A stretch of DNA of 64,000 nt from Gemmatimonadaceae bacterium (GCA_016742275.1 JACVCD010000008.1:124001-188000); one strand, 5' to 3'. Positions 32,449 to 41,195 are shown, numbered from the stretch's first letter. The notes: generated by a model from the letters alone, not told the origin. Made by a program: numbers and translations.

Positions 32449-35400
32449 TCACCAACCCTCTTGTGAAAGTTGAAATGCCGCCCAGTGCTCCACACGGCGG
32501 CGAACGGGATCACCGCTGCGCAAGGCGAGCAGCTGTGCATGCTGCAAGGCGCTGACGGGAGATTTCCCCGACGCGAGTGCACGATGCAGGTCCTCCATAA
32601 ACAGCTGTGTCGAGCGGTCGTCTACGGGCCAGGCTGCGCCGAGCACCGCCTGTGCGCCAGCGGTGTGCAACACACCTGCCAGACTTTCCAGACCACCGAG
32701 CGACTGACCGCCCGTGTTTTGCGATTCACAGGCCGCCACAATCAGTAGACGGACACGTTGCAGATTCCACCGCTGCAGTGTGCTCGCGGGAATCCACCGT
32801 ACTTCGGCGGAGTCGGCCACAAACAAGGCCGAACGCTCCGGATGACCAGCATCAAGTCGCGCATGGGATGCCACGTGCACCAATTGTGCCCCGGCATTTT
32901 CGCGGAGCGCGGCAGGCGTGACTGCCGAATCCGTATCGCCAGGATTTGCGCTCAACGTCGCGCGTCGCGCGCGGTCGTGCCATATCGCCGAAATACGCCG
33001 ATTCTCTTCTTCTGCAAACGCGAGACGATTGGCTCCGGTTCGCGGCGCGGCATCGAGCAGCAGCACACTGGACCACTTGGCATCAGACTGTCCACCGGCA
33101 GATGCGGTAGACCGCCTGGATGTTGCGCCGGCAGGTGAGGCGTACACAACGACCATCGATTCCACCACCAACTCACCGCTGGGCATGGGGAGTGCCGCCC
33201 AGGATATCTGGCGCGTGGAGCCCTGCAGATCGAGTACGAGAATGGAATCCCGTGCCGTGTTGCGAGACCAGCTGCCCAACAGCAGGGCCGCGAGTGTATC
33301 GCGTGATGCATTGGTTCCCTGATTGGCCAACGCACGGATACGAGTGGGTGTCACCGGCAGCGGGTGCGCCACAAAGGAATCGCGCGAGACGGACTGAAAC
33401 TCCACGACCCGGCTACCGATGTCGCGAAGAACAATGCGTCGCACACCAGGTGCCGGATTTCGCGTAGCGCGATGTCCATCCAGAACGGACAAGGCGCGTG
33501 TCGGCTGTTGGCGCAGGATCAACGCATGTGCCACACGCTGGCGTGTATGCTGAAGCTCCCGCGCCAGTCGAGCGCCATCAAACGTTGTGGAACTCCATGC
33601 GGTGGGTTCGCGCGCGCGGTCCTGTTCGAGATCGGTCAGCATGATCAGTGCGGTGTCCAGTGATCCGAACTGGACATGCGACAATGTGTGCGACAGCGCC
33701 ACGGAACGTGTGAGTACCCGATTGCCTGACGCCCGAACCTGCTCCCATGCACGTCGTGTCTTGTGAATGGCCTCCGGATTGTTGGCCATGCGCGCCTGTT
33801 CACCTTCCAGCCACAGAACATCGGTGCCGAATTCCTTGCGACTCGCTTCGGTCGGGAGAGCATGCCACGCCTGTGTGACCGCATCTACCGCTCGTTTGAG
33901 TGCGTCTCCTGCTGATGCGGTGTGTGCGCGGGAGAGAGCTCCTTTTGGCTCCCAGTAGTCGAGTGACGACTCGGCGTTGCTCAACGCCGCGCGCGCGGCA
34001 CGCTGTCGCTCGAGGAAAACCAGATCGGGACGCCGCAGTTGTCCCGCGAGTGCTTCCAGTTCCCTGCCCAATACTTCTCCTGCTCCGTGAAGATCACTGC
34101 GCCACGCCGCATCACGCAGCGCGTTCAACACGCTCCAGCGTCGTTGCAAGTGTGGAGATTGCGCCGTACGGCGCGCCGCGTCGCTGAGTACTGTCAGCGC
34201 ATCCGCTTCGTTGCCCAACTGCAATCGAATGCTGCCAGCCATCGCCAGCGATGCGGCTTCGCATTCTGTATCACCTGCCAGGCGACACGTACGAGCCAAT
34301 GCATCGAGTGAATCACGTGCGGTCTGCCGCTTCAGCATCCGCATATCCGCAAGCCCGCGTAGCCAGCGCACGCGGCGAAAGCCCGCCGCATCGCGAGGGT
34401 CAAGCAAGCGCACGACCGCATCCGCTTCCCGGTGCACGGATGGCACATCCAGAAAGAGACGTGTGTTGAGCATGGTCAATGCAAATCGACTTTCGAGTGG
34501 CGTTCCCCTCACCGCCGATCGCGATATCTCCAATAGGCTGGCCGCATTGCCGGCCGCGTTGCCATCGATCAAGACCGCTGCCGAGTCGATGGCGAGGATC
34601 AGTTGAGATTGTGCCCGACGCTGACTGGAATCCGCTGTCAACAGCGCCGACACCTGCGGAAGCCCGAGTTCGTCAGGATCGTGCGACGGAGCGGCGAGCA
34701 GTGCACGGAGTTCGTGTTCGCTACGTTCAATCGCCTGCTGATCGTGTTGTAACACGGCGCGCGCCCATCTCGGCAGCGTTGTGCGCCACAAGTGCTGACG
34801 CACCATGGCCAGGTCCTGATGGCGCAGCGTGTCCTGTGCCGAGGGGACGACCCTCTCATCACGCACAGGCAGGGAAAGACTCGCTTCCCGATCATGAATC
34901 AGCCCGAGCGCCATGGCGGCAACTGTGCGATTCCAAAGCGCCGCAGGATGTGTGCTGTCGAGCGCGAGCGCGATTTCGGCGTGGTTCAGTGCACGCAGAA
35001 TGTCATCTGATAGTCCCGTGAGCCTGGCACGAAGGAGGTGCGCGGCCGCGGCATCGGCTGCCCAATCACTCTGCGCATACGGTGATTGACTCAGTGCCGT
35101 CAGTCCATCGAGTGTTGCGTTGAGCCGCTCAGACTGGATCGTGTCTGCGCGATGTTCCGGCGTGGCTTCCGCCGAATGTTCGGCGTCGAGTAGCGCATCC
35201 AGTGCCGCGTCGAGGTCGATACGCAATGCGCGATGTCGCGCAATGGATGCGTCGGACAATGTGTCGAGTGACGCATCCGTGGATCTCGAAGGACGGTGCC
35301 AAGAACGGCATCGTCCTTCGAGCGTACCAGAAACGAAGTCGGAACACTCGTCTGGTATGCGGTCCGAGGTGGCAATCGGAACAACTGCACTCCCATGCGT

Positions 35401-35481
35401 CGATGATCGCTCCTGCGCACCTGTACAGGCGGTCAGCAGAGCGACAAGACACAATCGGAAACGCGGTCCTCCAAGGCGCAT
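32449..35481 (-). CDS. CHAT-domain cysteine protease with helical-repeat region, predicted lipoprotein
   Basis: 1010 residues from the ATG at 35479-35481, chosen because MRLGGPRFRLCLVALLTAC is a lipoprotein signal; in-frame codons extend to 35616. The middle (about 60-690) is helical and TPR-like, with repeated 'A..LL.A......A' patterns. The C-terminal third is a CHAT (caspase/separase-like) domain with the catalytic His873 in LVHVASHARLD and Cys918 in LLIVAACESQNTGG, then GLESLAGVLHTAGAQAVLGA and a closing VEHWAAFQL. CHAT proteases are found in signalling and conflict systems and often act with a partner substrate. The unknown 269-residue protein follows with a 3-bp gap. No cas or toxin gene is nearby. 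Confidence 0.85.
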   Translation of the reverse strand: MRLGGPRFRLCLVALLTACTGAQERSSTHGSAVVPIATSDRIPDECSDFVSGTLEGRCRSWHRPSRSTDASLDTLSDASIARHRALRIDLDAALDALLDAEHSAEATPEHRADTIQSERLNATLDGLTALSQSPYAQSDWAADAAAAHLLRARLTGLSDDILRALNHAEIALALDSTHPAALWNRTVAAMALGLIHDREASLSLPVRDERVVPSAQDTLRHQDLAMVRQHLWRTTLPRWARAVLQHDQQAIERSEHELRALLAAPSHDPDELGLPQVSALLTADSSQRRAQSQLILAIDSAAVLIDGNAAGNAASLLEISRSAVRGTPLESRFALTMLNTRLFLDVPSVHREADAVVRLLDPRDAAGFRRVRWLRGLADMRMLKRQTARDSLDALARTCRLAGDTECEAASLAMAGSIRLQLGNEADALTVLSDAARRTAQSPHLQRRWSVLNALRDAAWRSDLHGAGEVLGRELEALAGQLRRPDLVFLERQRAARAALSNAESSLDYWEPKGALSRAHTASAGDALKRAVDAVTQAWHALPTEASRKEFGTDVLWLEGEQARMANNPEAIHKTRRAWEQVRASGNRVLTRSVALSHTLSHVQFGSLDTALIMLTDLEQDRAREPTAWSSTTFDGARLARELQHTRQRVAHALILRQQPTRALSVLDGHRATRNPAPGVRRIVLRDIGSRVVEFQSVSRDSFVAHPLPVTPTRIRALANQGTNASRDTLAALLLGSWSRNTARDSILVLDLQGSTRQISWAALPMPSGELVVESMVVVYASPAGATSRRSTASAGGQSDAKWSSVLLLDAAPRTGANRLAFAEEENRRISAIWHDRARRATLSANPGDTDSAVTPAALRENAGAQLVHVASHARLDAGHPERSALFVADSAEVRWIPASTLQRWNLQRVRLLIVAACESQNTGGQSLGGLESLAGVLHTAGAQAVLGAAWPVDDRSTQLFMEDLHRALASGKSPVSALQHAQLLALRSGDPVRRRVEHWAAFQLSQEGW

Positions 35482-35665
35482 GGCGACCCGAGTATGCGAC
35501 CCGGGTCGCCCAATCGCCAGCAATCCATTCACTTGCTTCTGCTGCCATTGATGTCGCGCGCATTTCACGCGACGCGGGGGTCCCGCAACATCCGTCGTCC
35601 GCATACCCGACACCATTGGCCACCTTACCAGTGCTCCCGTCGAGGTGAGGGACCCACAAAGAATT

Positions 35666-35700
35666 CCGGGCCGATGTGGATCAAGTCCACATCGGCCCGG
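35666..35700. promoter_or_regulatory. perfect 15-bp inverted repeat in a divergent gap
   Basis: CCGGGCCGATGTGGA (35666-35680), loop TCAAG, TCCACATCGGCCCGG (35686-35700). It has terminator-like strength but lies between two genes that diverge (CHAT leftward, DUF1289 rightward), where no terminator is needed, and has no T-run. It may be an operator, a leader hairpin, or a relic of a lost gene. The rest of the 261-bp gap shows nothing I can support. Confidence 0.55.
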
Positions 35701-35742
35701 GTGCTGTCACTGAGATAGTGTCATGCAGGAACACTGCAATCC

Positions 35743-36132
35743 ATGGGGGAGGCCAAGGTCCGTGAACGACCGAAGAATCCGACGGTGCTCACGGTTGACC
35801 ACATTGTGATACTCGACACATCGTGCCTCAAAAACGCGCAATCATACCGCGACGTCACATATTGGTTCCCGACCGGTTCACTGGTGGCCCGCATGACGAG
35901 TGTCCGGGTGGTTCCGAAGGACAGGGGCGTATATCTCTTCAGCGTGAATTCCGCCGAGATTTTTCCGACCACATCGCCCTGCATCAAAGTCTGTCAGCTG
36001 GATGCAGCGCAGCGATGCTATGGGTGCGGTCGCACGCTGGATGAAATTGCCGCCTGGAGTCGCATGACCCCTGAGGAGCGCCAGGCGGTCAATGCACGAC
36101 TCAAATTTCGCGGACACGGCGAGAACCGATAG
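35743..36132 (+). CDS. DUF1289 (YdhL-like) protein with N-terminal extension
   Basis: 129 residues. The C-terminus is a clear DUF1289 domain: SPCIKVCQLDAAQRCYGCGRTLDEIAAW followed by MTPEERQAVNARL. It has four Cys, and the family is thought to bind a metal or Fe-S centre. Known members are mostly 60-80 residues, so the 78 residues before it are unusual. Either this is a distinct N-terminal domain or the true start is the ATG at 35893, which would give 79 residues. Neither start has a good ribosome-binding site. It converges on the TetR gene. Confidence 0.72.
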   Translation: MGEAKVRERPKNPTVLTVDHIVILDTSCLKNAQSYRDVTYWFPTGSLVARMTSVRVVPKDRGVYLFSVNSAEIFPTTSPCIKVCQLDAAQRCYGCGRTLDEIAAWSRMTPEERQAVNARLKFRGHGENR

Positions 36133-36180
36133 ATCGCCGACTTCGCCATGGGACCCTCCGGGGGACCCGGGCTGATTGGG

Positions 36181-36714
36181 TCAGAGACCCCGGAGCAGTG
36201 CCACCATACCGCGCTCCATCGCGTCGGCACCGCTACTGCCGTTGGCCAGCGGTCCACGAGCGAGCAGCACGTGGCCATGAAGGAAGCTCCAGACCGCGAG
36301 AGCGGCACCATCGTCGTTCGGTCTGCCGGTAGCCAATCCAATCTCTTCCCGGATAAGCATCCATAGCGGATTGGCCGCGGTCTGACCAACCGGAATCGTG
36401 TCGTACAAACCGGGGTTTTCCTCGGCCCACAACGCGTATGACCACATGAGGGCTGCCAAACGGGCTGATCCTGCATTGAGCCGCGTTTGGGAAATGCCAA
36501 AGGTGAGCTGCTCGGTCAGATGGCGAACAGCGTAATCGGCGACCAGTGCTCTGAGCGATTCGAGTGAATCACAGTGTTTGTAGAGGGATGCGGCCTTCAC
36601 GCCCAGTCGTTCAGCGACCGGTCTCATTCCAAGCGCGCTAACACCATACTTTTCAACAATTTCAATTGCTGCTCGCAGAACGGAGTCAGCGGAAATTCGG
36701 GATGGGTATGCCAT
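36181..36714 (-). CDS. TetR-family transcriptional regulator
   Basis: 177 residues. The N-terminal helix-turn-helix (about 9-55) reads SADSVLRAAIEIVEKYGVSALGMRPVAERLGVKAASLYKHCDS, the standard TetR pattern. The C-terminal ligand domain (LMWSYALWAEENPGLYDTIP ... AVWSFLHGHVLLA) resembles the WHG-type TetR_C group. A 19-bp imperfect palindrome 45-63 bp upstream of the start is a good autoregulatory site. The nearest possible targets are itself and the small membrane-protein gene on the other strand. Confidence 0.88.
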   Translation of the reverse strand: MAYPSRISADSVLRAAIEIVEKYGVSALGMRPVAERLGVKAASLYKHCDSLESLRALVADYAVRHLTEQLTFGISQTRLNAGSARLAALMWSYALWAEENPGLYDTIPVGQTAANPLWMLIREEIGLATGRPNDDGAALAVWSFLHGHVLLARGPLANGSSGADAMERGMVALLRGL

Positions 36715-36758
36715 GGCGAACAGTGTAAGTGTTTCGTGAAAATGTCCAGAAATCTATA

Positions 36759-36777
36759 AAACAAACACCGTTAGTTT
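36759..36777. promoter_or_regulatory. likely TetR operator
   Basis: AAACAAAC-ACC-GTTAGTTT: the two 8-base arms match at 7 of 8 positions. It sits in an AT-rich stretch 45 bases upstream of the tetR start, where the promoter is expected. Confidence 0.55.
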
Positions 36778-36814
36778 ATGTGCATCGAAATGCCTGACCA
36801 GGTTTTGCGCTTCC

Positions 36815-36857
36815 ATTGTGACGGAGGGATCCCGGTCCGGGTACTAACTGTCACAAT
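36815..36857. promoter_or_regulatory. nested inverted repeat upstream of the small membrane-protein gene
   Basis: Outer arms ATTGTGAC (36815-36822) and GTCACAAT (36850-36857) are perfect. Inside the 27-base spacer CCCGG-t-CCGGG is a second perfect inverted repeat. It could fold as a long RNA stem or be a pair of protein sites; the outer arms contain TGTGA/TCACA as in CRP half-sites but are too far apart for one CRP dimer. Confidence 0.4.
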
Positions 36858-36925
36858 CGCAGAAACCCTTGGGCAATGGGCCCGTACGGGAAGCTGTCAC
36901 CCGCACTCTCAATGAGAACCGATCC

Positions 36926-37213
36926 ATGTCTCGCGCTCCAAACTCTTCGTCTTCGTCACACCGCCCGGATCTGCGTCCGCTCATGCGGCCGCTCCCGGAT
37001 GTGGGTCGCGCGGCGCTGAGAAAGGGCGCTCGACTGCTGGAACGGCCCAGTGCGATGCGCCGGCGTCGCCGCCGTCAGGCCCTGATGCGTCGTGCGCTCC
37101 AGGTGGTTGCGGTCCTCGCGCTGACGGCAGCGGCCTCGCTGCTGACTGCGCGCGGGCTCGATGAAGTCCGCCACCCGGCCATTCGCGCCATGTATGGAAT
37201 GTCGACCCACTGA
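36926..37213 (+). CDS. small basic membrane protein, function unknown
   Basis: 95 residues. A Ser/Pro/Arg-rich N-terminus is followed by a strongly basic patch (AMRRRRRRQALMRRA, about 43-57) directly before one hydrophobic helix (LQVVAVLALTAAASLLTA, about 58-75) and a short tail. The positive-inside rule puts the N-terminus in the cytoplasm. GAGAAC precedes the ATG at 36926. A strong terminator follows at 37277, supporting a real transcribed gene. No family recognised. Confidence 0.6.
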   Translation: MSRAPNSSSSSHRPDLRPLMRPLPDVGRAALRKGARLLERPSAMRRRRRRQALMRRALQVVAVLALTAAASLLTARGLDEVRHPAIRAMYGMSTH

Positions 37214-37276
37214 ACTTGATCGTCTGAGCAGGCCGAGCGGTCTAATTGACCGCGTCCAATATCCAGTAACATTGTA

Positions 37277-37312
37277 GGGTGGTCCCAGCTCATCTGTGGG
37301 ACCACCCTTTTT
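37277..37312 (+). terminator. intrinsic terminator after the small membrane-protein gene
   Basis: Perfect 11-bp stem GGGTGGTCCCA (37277-37287) / TGGGACCACCC (37297-37307) with a 9-base loop, then TTTTT. It ends only 24 bases before the start of the next kinase gene, so it might also attenuate that gene. Confidence 0.85.
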
Positions 37313-37335
37313 GCTTTCTCGAGCCCAGATCGGCC

Positions 37336-39606
37336 ATGCCGTCCCCTGCCGCGAGTTCCCTCGACTGGCTGTCCACGCTTCAGCTCGTGGATGTCGGCGT
37401 GGTGGTGCAGGACCACACACATCGCATCCTGTTTGCAAACGCCAAGGCCACCGAGCTGTTGGGTCTGTCGGCGGATGAGTTCGTCGCGCGCCATACCAAC
37501 GACGTACGCTGGGATGTGGTCAATGAACGCGGGCTCCCAATTGCGGCTGACGAGCATCCGGGACCGGAGGCGGTTCGCACCGGGCAGGCGGTGCGCAGTC
37601 GAATTCTTGGCGTGCGGCGCGGCGATGGTGCGGCAAGGGCGTGGATTCTGGTGTCGGCCATACCTGAGTTGGATGGTGCCGGAGCGGTGCGACGGGTCAA
37701 CATCACCTTCAGTGATGTCAGCGATACCCAGCGCGCACTGCTCGAACAGGAAGCCGAATACCAGTCGGTCTTCCGGGCCATGTCGGAAGGGGTGGTGATC
37801 CACGAAGTCGACGGACGTATCCGGTCGGCCAATCCATCCGCGGAACTGGTGCTGGGGTTGTCGCTGGATGAGATGACCGGCCGCACGCCCATGACGCCTG
37901 GGTGGCAGCTCACCGACGAACAGGGTGAACCGATCGATCCAGCCCAGGTGCCAAGTGAAATCGCCGCACGCACCGGTGTACCAGCGCAACGCATTCTGGG
38001 TGTGCGAAGAGCAAACGGAGAACGTGCGTGGCTCGAAGTGCGCGCCGATCCGTTGCGTCATCCCGGAGCACAAGCGTTGGCCGGTGTGGTCGCAACCTTC
38101 ACCGACATCACGACCGAAAGAGAAGCCACGCTGGCGCTCGCCGCATCGCGTCAGCAGATCCAGCGCGTCCTCGATGCCGTGCCAGGTGTCGTCTATCAAT
38201 ATCTCGCGGACGATACCCCGCTCGGTCGCATGACGTTTGTTGCTGGACGGGCGCGCGAACTACTTGGCGTTGACGAAGGTGCACTGATCGGGAGTCTGCA
38301 GCACATCCCGGCCGTGTTCGATGACGAAGAGATGGGTCGCTTGCATCGCAGCATCCGGCACGCGGTTGAAGTACAGGGGCCCGTTGATATCGAACTACGC
38401 ATGATGCATCCCGAGAACGGGAAGCAGTGGATTCGTATCTACGGCGTGCCAACGCAAACGCCCGATGGACTGTTGTTCACGGGTGTGATGCTTGATGTCA
38501 CCGCGCAGCATCGCATGGCCGATGCGTTGCGGCGTACGCAACGTCGCGAAGCCATGGCCGATATGGCGGGCGGCATTGCGCACAATTTCAATAACATGCT
38601 GGCGGTGATTCTCCCGAACATCCAGCTCGCGCGGGATGAATCGAACGGAGTCACCGAACAACATCTGGCAGACGCCGAACGTGCCGCGTTGAGTGCGGCC
38701 GATCTCGTGCGACGCATGCTGGCGCTGGGCCGAGCGGAATATGGACAGCAGATTGCGGCGATCGATTTGGTGGCCGTGGCGCGTGAGGCGCTTCATATCT
38801 GCCGGCAAACATTCGATCGCGGTATCACGTTCGAAGAAGATGTGCAGCTCACCAGCGCACCGGTTCACGGAACAGTGAGCACGCTGCAGCAGCTGATACT
38901 CAATCTGCTGCTGAATGCGCGCGACGCTGTTTATGGTGTAAAGGCGCCTACGCTCTCAGTCTCTCTGCATGCGGTAGACGATGAGCATGTAGAACTGGTG
39001 GTGCGAGACAATGGTGCTGGTATGAGTGAAGAGGTGCAGCGGCGCATTGGTGAGCCATTCTTCACCACCAAGCCGCCAGGGCGCGGGACGGGGCTTGGTC
39101 TTGCATCGGCATTTCATGCAGTGGCCGAAGCGAACGGAACGTGGCGTGTGGAGTCGGCGCCCGGACAAGGGACTGCCTTCCATATCACCCTGCCGCGTCG
39201 CGCAGCCGTCACGGTGCCCGCAAAGGTTGAGGAGCCGAAGCTGGCATCACTCGAGGGTACTGTGCTCATCGTCGATGACGAGCCTATGGTGCGCACGGCG
39301 TTGGCGCGTCAGCTCACGCAGTGCGGAATGCGTGCTGTTCTGGCAACCGGTGGCGCCGATGCCTTGGCGCAGGTGCGTGCGGGCATCGACAATCTGCAGG
39401 TCATCATGCTCGATCTGTCGATGCCCGGAATGTCCGGCATGGAAACATTACCGTTGCTTCGTGCCGCCGCGCCGCATGTGCCGGTGGTTGCGATGTCCGG
39501 ACACGTACCACACGACGCCGTGCTGGATGGCGCAGCGGCAATTCTGGAGAAGCCCATGGGGCGACGCGAACTCTACGACACCCTCGAGGCGGTGCTGCGA
39601 AACTGA
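37336..39606 (+). CDS. cytoplasmic hybrid histidine kinase with three PAS domains
   Basis: 756 residues, no membrane helix. PAS domains at about 12-132, 140-260 and 270-392 (each with a 'NA....LG' start and a closing 'TDIT/SDVS/LDVT'). The HisKA-like box is MADMAGGIAHNFNNMLAVI (His416), with Asn instead of the common Asp after His. The ATPase has LLNLLLNARDAVYG and GRGTGLGLASAFH. The C-terminal receiver has VLIVDDEPMVRTAL, the phospho-acceptor Asp in VIMLDLSMPGMSGM and Lys in ILEKPMGR. The ATG at 37336 follows a terminator by 24 bases; no clear Shine-Dalgarno sequence. No adjacent separate regulator. Confidence 0.9.
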   Translation: MPSPAASSLDWLSTLQLVDVGVVVQDHTHRILFANAKATELLGLSADEFVARHTNDVRWDVVNERGLPIAADEHPGPEAVRTGQAVRSRILGVRRGDGAARAWILVSAIPELDGAGAVRRVNITFSDVSDTQRALLEQEAEYQSVFRAMSEGVVIHEVDGRIRSANPSAELVLGLSLDEMTGRTPMTPGWQLTDEQGEPIDPAQVPSEIAARTGVPAQRILGVRRANGERAWLEVRADPLRHPGAQALAGVVATFTDITTEREATLALAASRQQIQRVLDAVPGVVYQYLADDTPLGRMTFVAGRARELLGVDEGALIGSLQHIPAVFDDEEMGRLHRSIRHAVEVQGPVDIELRMMHPENGKQWIRIYGVPTQTPDGLLFTGVMLDVTAQHRMADALRRTQRREAMADMAGGIAHNFNNMLAVILPNIQLARDESNGVTEQHLADAERAALSAADLVRRMLALGRAEYGQQIAAIDLVAVAREALHICRQTFDRGITFEEDVQLTSAPVHGTVSTLQQLILNLLLNARDAVYGVKAPTLSVSLHAVDDEHVELVVRDNGAGMSEEVQRRIGEPFFTTKPPGRGTGLGLASAFHAVAEANGTWRVESAPGQGTAFHITLPRRAAVTVPAKVEEPKLASLEGTVLIVDDEPMVRTALARQLTQCGMRAVLATGGADALAQVRAGIDNLQVIMLDLSMPGMSGMETLPLLRAAAPHVPVVAMSGHVPHDAVLDGAAAILEKPMGRRELYDTLEAVLRN

Positions 39607-39650
39607 ACGTCCGCGGCAGTCGCGTGGTCGTCGTACAGTCGCCGCGCGAA

Positions 39651-40061
39651 TCAGGACGTCGGGTGCACGTACGTGGGATCCATGAAAAACGGCTCCCAGT
39701 GATTGCCGTCGAGATCGTAGAAGCTTCGCTGATACATGAAGCCATGATCCTGCGGGGGGTTCACTTCAGATCCGCCGTTGGCCAGTACCGTGGCCATCAT
39801 GGCGTCGACTGCCTCGCGATCGCCGAGTTCGATGGCAATCATGCAACCACTGTGCGTCGCGTTGTCGATGATCTGCTTCTTGGTGAACGTGGAGTAGAAC
39901 TCGCGCTTGAGCAACATCACACTCGCGAGATCATTCACGACCATGCAGGCTGCATTGTGATCGGTGAACTGTGCGTTGAACGAAAAGCCCAGTGCGCCGA
40001 AGAACTGCTTGGCGCGTTCGACATCCTGGACCGGCAAGTTGGGGAAAATCATGCGTGGCAT
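39651..40061 (-). CDS. VOC-superfamily (glyoxalase/bleomycin-resistance-like) protein
   Basis: 136 residues with the paired beta-alpha-beta-beta-beta units of VOC proteins: MIFPNLPVQDVERAKQFFGALGFSFNA at the start and SEVNPPQDHGFMYQRSFYDLDGNHWEPFFMD at the end. The last segment matches the common 'D..G....F.DPDGH.WE' closing motif, with the Glu a likely metal ligand. Substrate unknown. GGAG lies eight bases before the ATG. It follows an ECF sigma gene by 70 bp on the same strand, a common pairing of ECF factors with small VOC or DGPF-type proteins. Confidence 0.8.
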   Translation of the reverse strand: MPRMIFPNLPVQDVERAKQFFGALGFSFNAQFTDHNAACMVVNDLASVMLLKREFYSTFTKKQIIDNATHSGCMIAIELGDREAVDAMMATVLANGGSEVNPPQDHGFMYQRSFYDLDGNHWEPFFMDPTYVHPTS

Positions 40062-40131
40062 GGAGACGCTCCTTGAGGGTATGGATCGATGTATGCCTTT
40101 GACTGCATGACCCCTGTGGAATCATCGGTGG

Positions 40132-41127
40132 TCATGCGGCTGGGTTTGCGGTGACCGGATCCACCGACATCGGCAGACCAAATCGCGGGAACAGGGTGGC
40201 GGTATCGAGAAAGTAGGACATCCCGGTGATGCGTTCGTCATCGAGTTCGAGCACCACCAGGGCCCATGGCTCCGCGCCGCCATTGCGGTATTGTCCGAAT
40301 GCGACCTGACCACAGGCATTGGTCGGCACGAGCACCGATCCCTTGCAGCCGATGCCTCGACCGGACAGCCAATCGCCCACGTCGCGGTGCCCTTGCAGCC
40401 AGAAGTCGACAGGCGGCATGCACAGTGTCACGTCATCCCGCAGCAACGTGATGATTCGCGGCACGTCATAGGCCTCGAAGGCCGAAACGAAGGACTCGAC
40501 CAGTGTCTGCTGCGTCGCCGTCAGTCCGGTGACACCTGCGCCGTCTCCCGCCGCGAGAGCCACGATGCGATCGAGTTGCTGTTCGGCACGTCGTTCAGTG
40601 AGTGTAGCACGTGCACGTTGCACAGCACTGTTCACGCCGGCGACTGACATCTCGAGCGTTTCGGCGACTTCAGCGGCCGACCAGTTGAGCACCTGCATCA
40701 GGAGCAAGGCGGCCCGTTGACGCGGCGGAAGAAATTGCAGTGCGGCCACAAACGCGAGACGGATGGCTTCGCGCTGGACCGCTTGTTCGTGCGGGTCGTC
40801 GTCTGCGGGAATAGCCGCAAGGTCTGGCACCGGCTCCAGCCAATGGGTGCGATCGCGCAGACGCAGTTCTTCCTGTGTATTGCCAACCGGACGCGAGTCG
40901 ATGGGGCGCCAGCGCGGCGAACGGCCGGACAGCGCATCGAGACACACATTGGTGGCAATGCGGTGCAACCACGTACCAACCGCGGCACGGCCGTCAAATG
41001 CATCTCGCGCCTTCCATGCGCGGAGCAGAGTTTCCTGCACCGCATCTTCGGCATCGGTGAGGGAGCCGAGCATGCGGTAGCAGTGTGCCGTGAGGCGAGG
41101 CCGGTGCGGTTCGAGATCGGGAGCCAT
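40132..41127 (-). CDS. ECF sigma factor with C-terminal SnoaL-like domain
   Basis: 331 residues from the ATG at 41125-41127; a TTG at 41169 would add 14. Region 2: TAHCYRMLGSLTDAEDAVQETLLRAW, GRAAVGTWLHRIATNVCLDAL. Region 4: LPPRQRAALLLMQVLNWSAAEVAETLEMSVAGVNSAVQRARATL. The C-terminal 125 residues (SFVSAFEAYDVPRIITLLRDDVTLCMPP ... WLQGHRDVGDWLSG) form a SnoaL/NTF2-like domain, as in the SigJ/SigG (TIGR02960-like) group, where it controls the factor in place of an anti-sigma protein. It is the first gene of a two-gene unit with the VOC protein. Confidence 0.86.
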   Translation of the reverse strand: MAPDLEPHRPRLTAHCYRMLGSLTDAEDAVQETLLRAWKARDAFDGRAAVGTWLHRIATNVCLDALSGRSPRWRPIDSRPVGNTQEELRLRDRTHWLEPVPDLAAIPADDDPHEQAVQREAIRLAFVAALQFLPPRQRAALLLMQVLNWSAAEVAETLEMSVAGVNSAVQRARATLTERRAEQQLDRIVALAAGDGAGVTGLTATQQTLVESFVSAFEAYDVPRIITLLRDDVTLCMPPVDFWLQGHRDVGDWLSGRGIGCKGSVLVPTNACGQVAFGQYRNGGAEPWALVVLELDDERITGMSYFLDTATLFPRFGLPMSVDPVTANPAA

Positions 41128-41195
41128 GGCCGACAGGTGGGGGCGATCGATTGTACGACTTGACAGCAACCCCAGTATCAGCGAGTTAAGCAGTC

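Noticed and set aside
32449-35481. CHAT protease as part of a type III-E CRISPR (Craspase-like) system
   Set aside because: No effector, cas gene or array is nearby and the protein appears to carry a lipoprotein signal.
36815-36857. CRP-type operator
   Set aside because: TGTGA and TCACA are present but 27+ bases apart rather than 6.
36715-36925. tRNA or small RNA gene in the gap
   Set aside because: No cloverleaf, no TTCGANNC loop and no CCA end; only palindromes are supported. No tRNA was found elsewhere in the window either.
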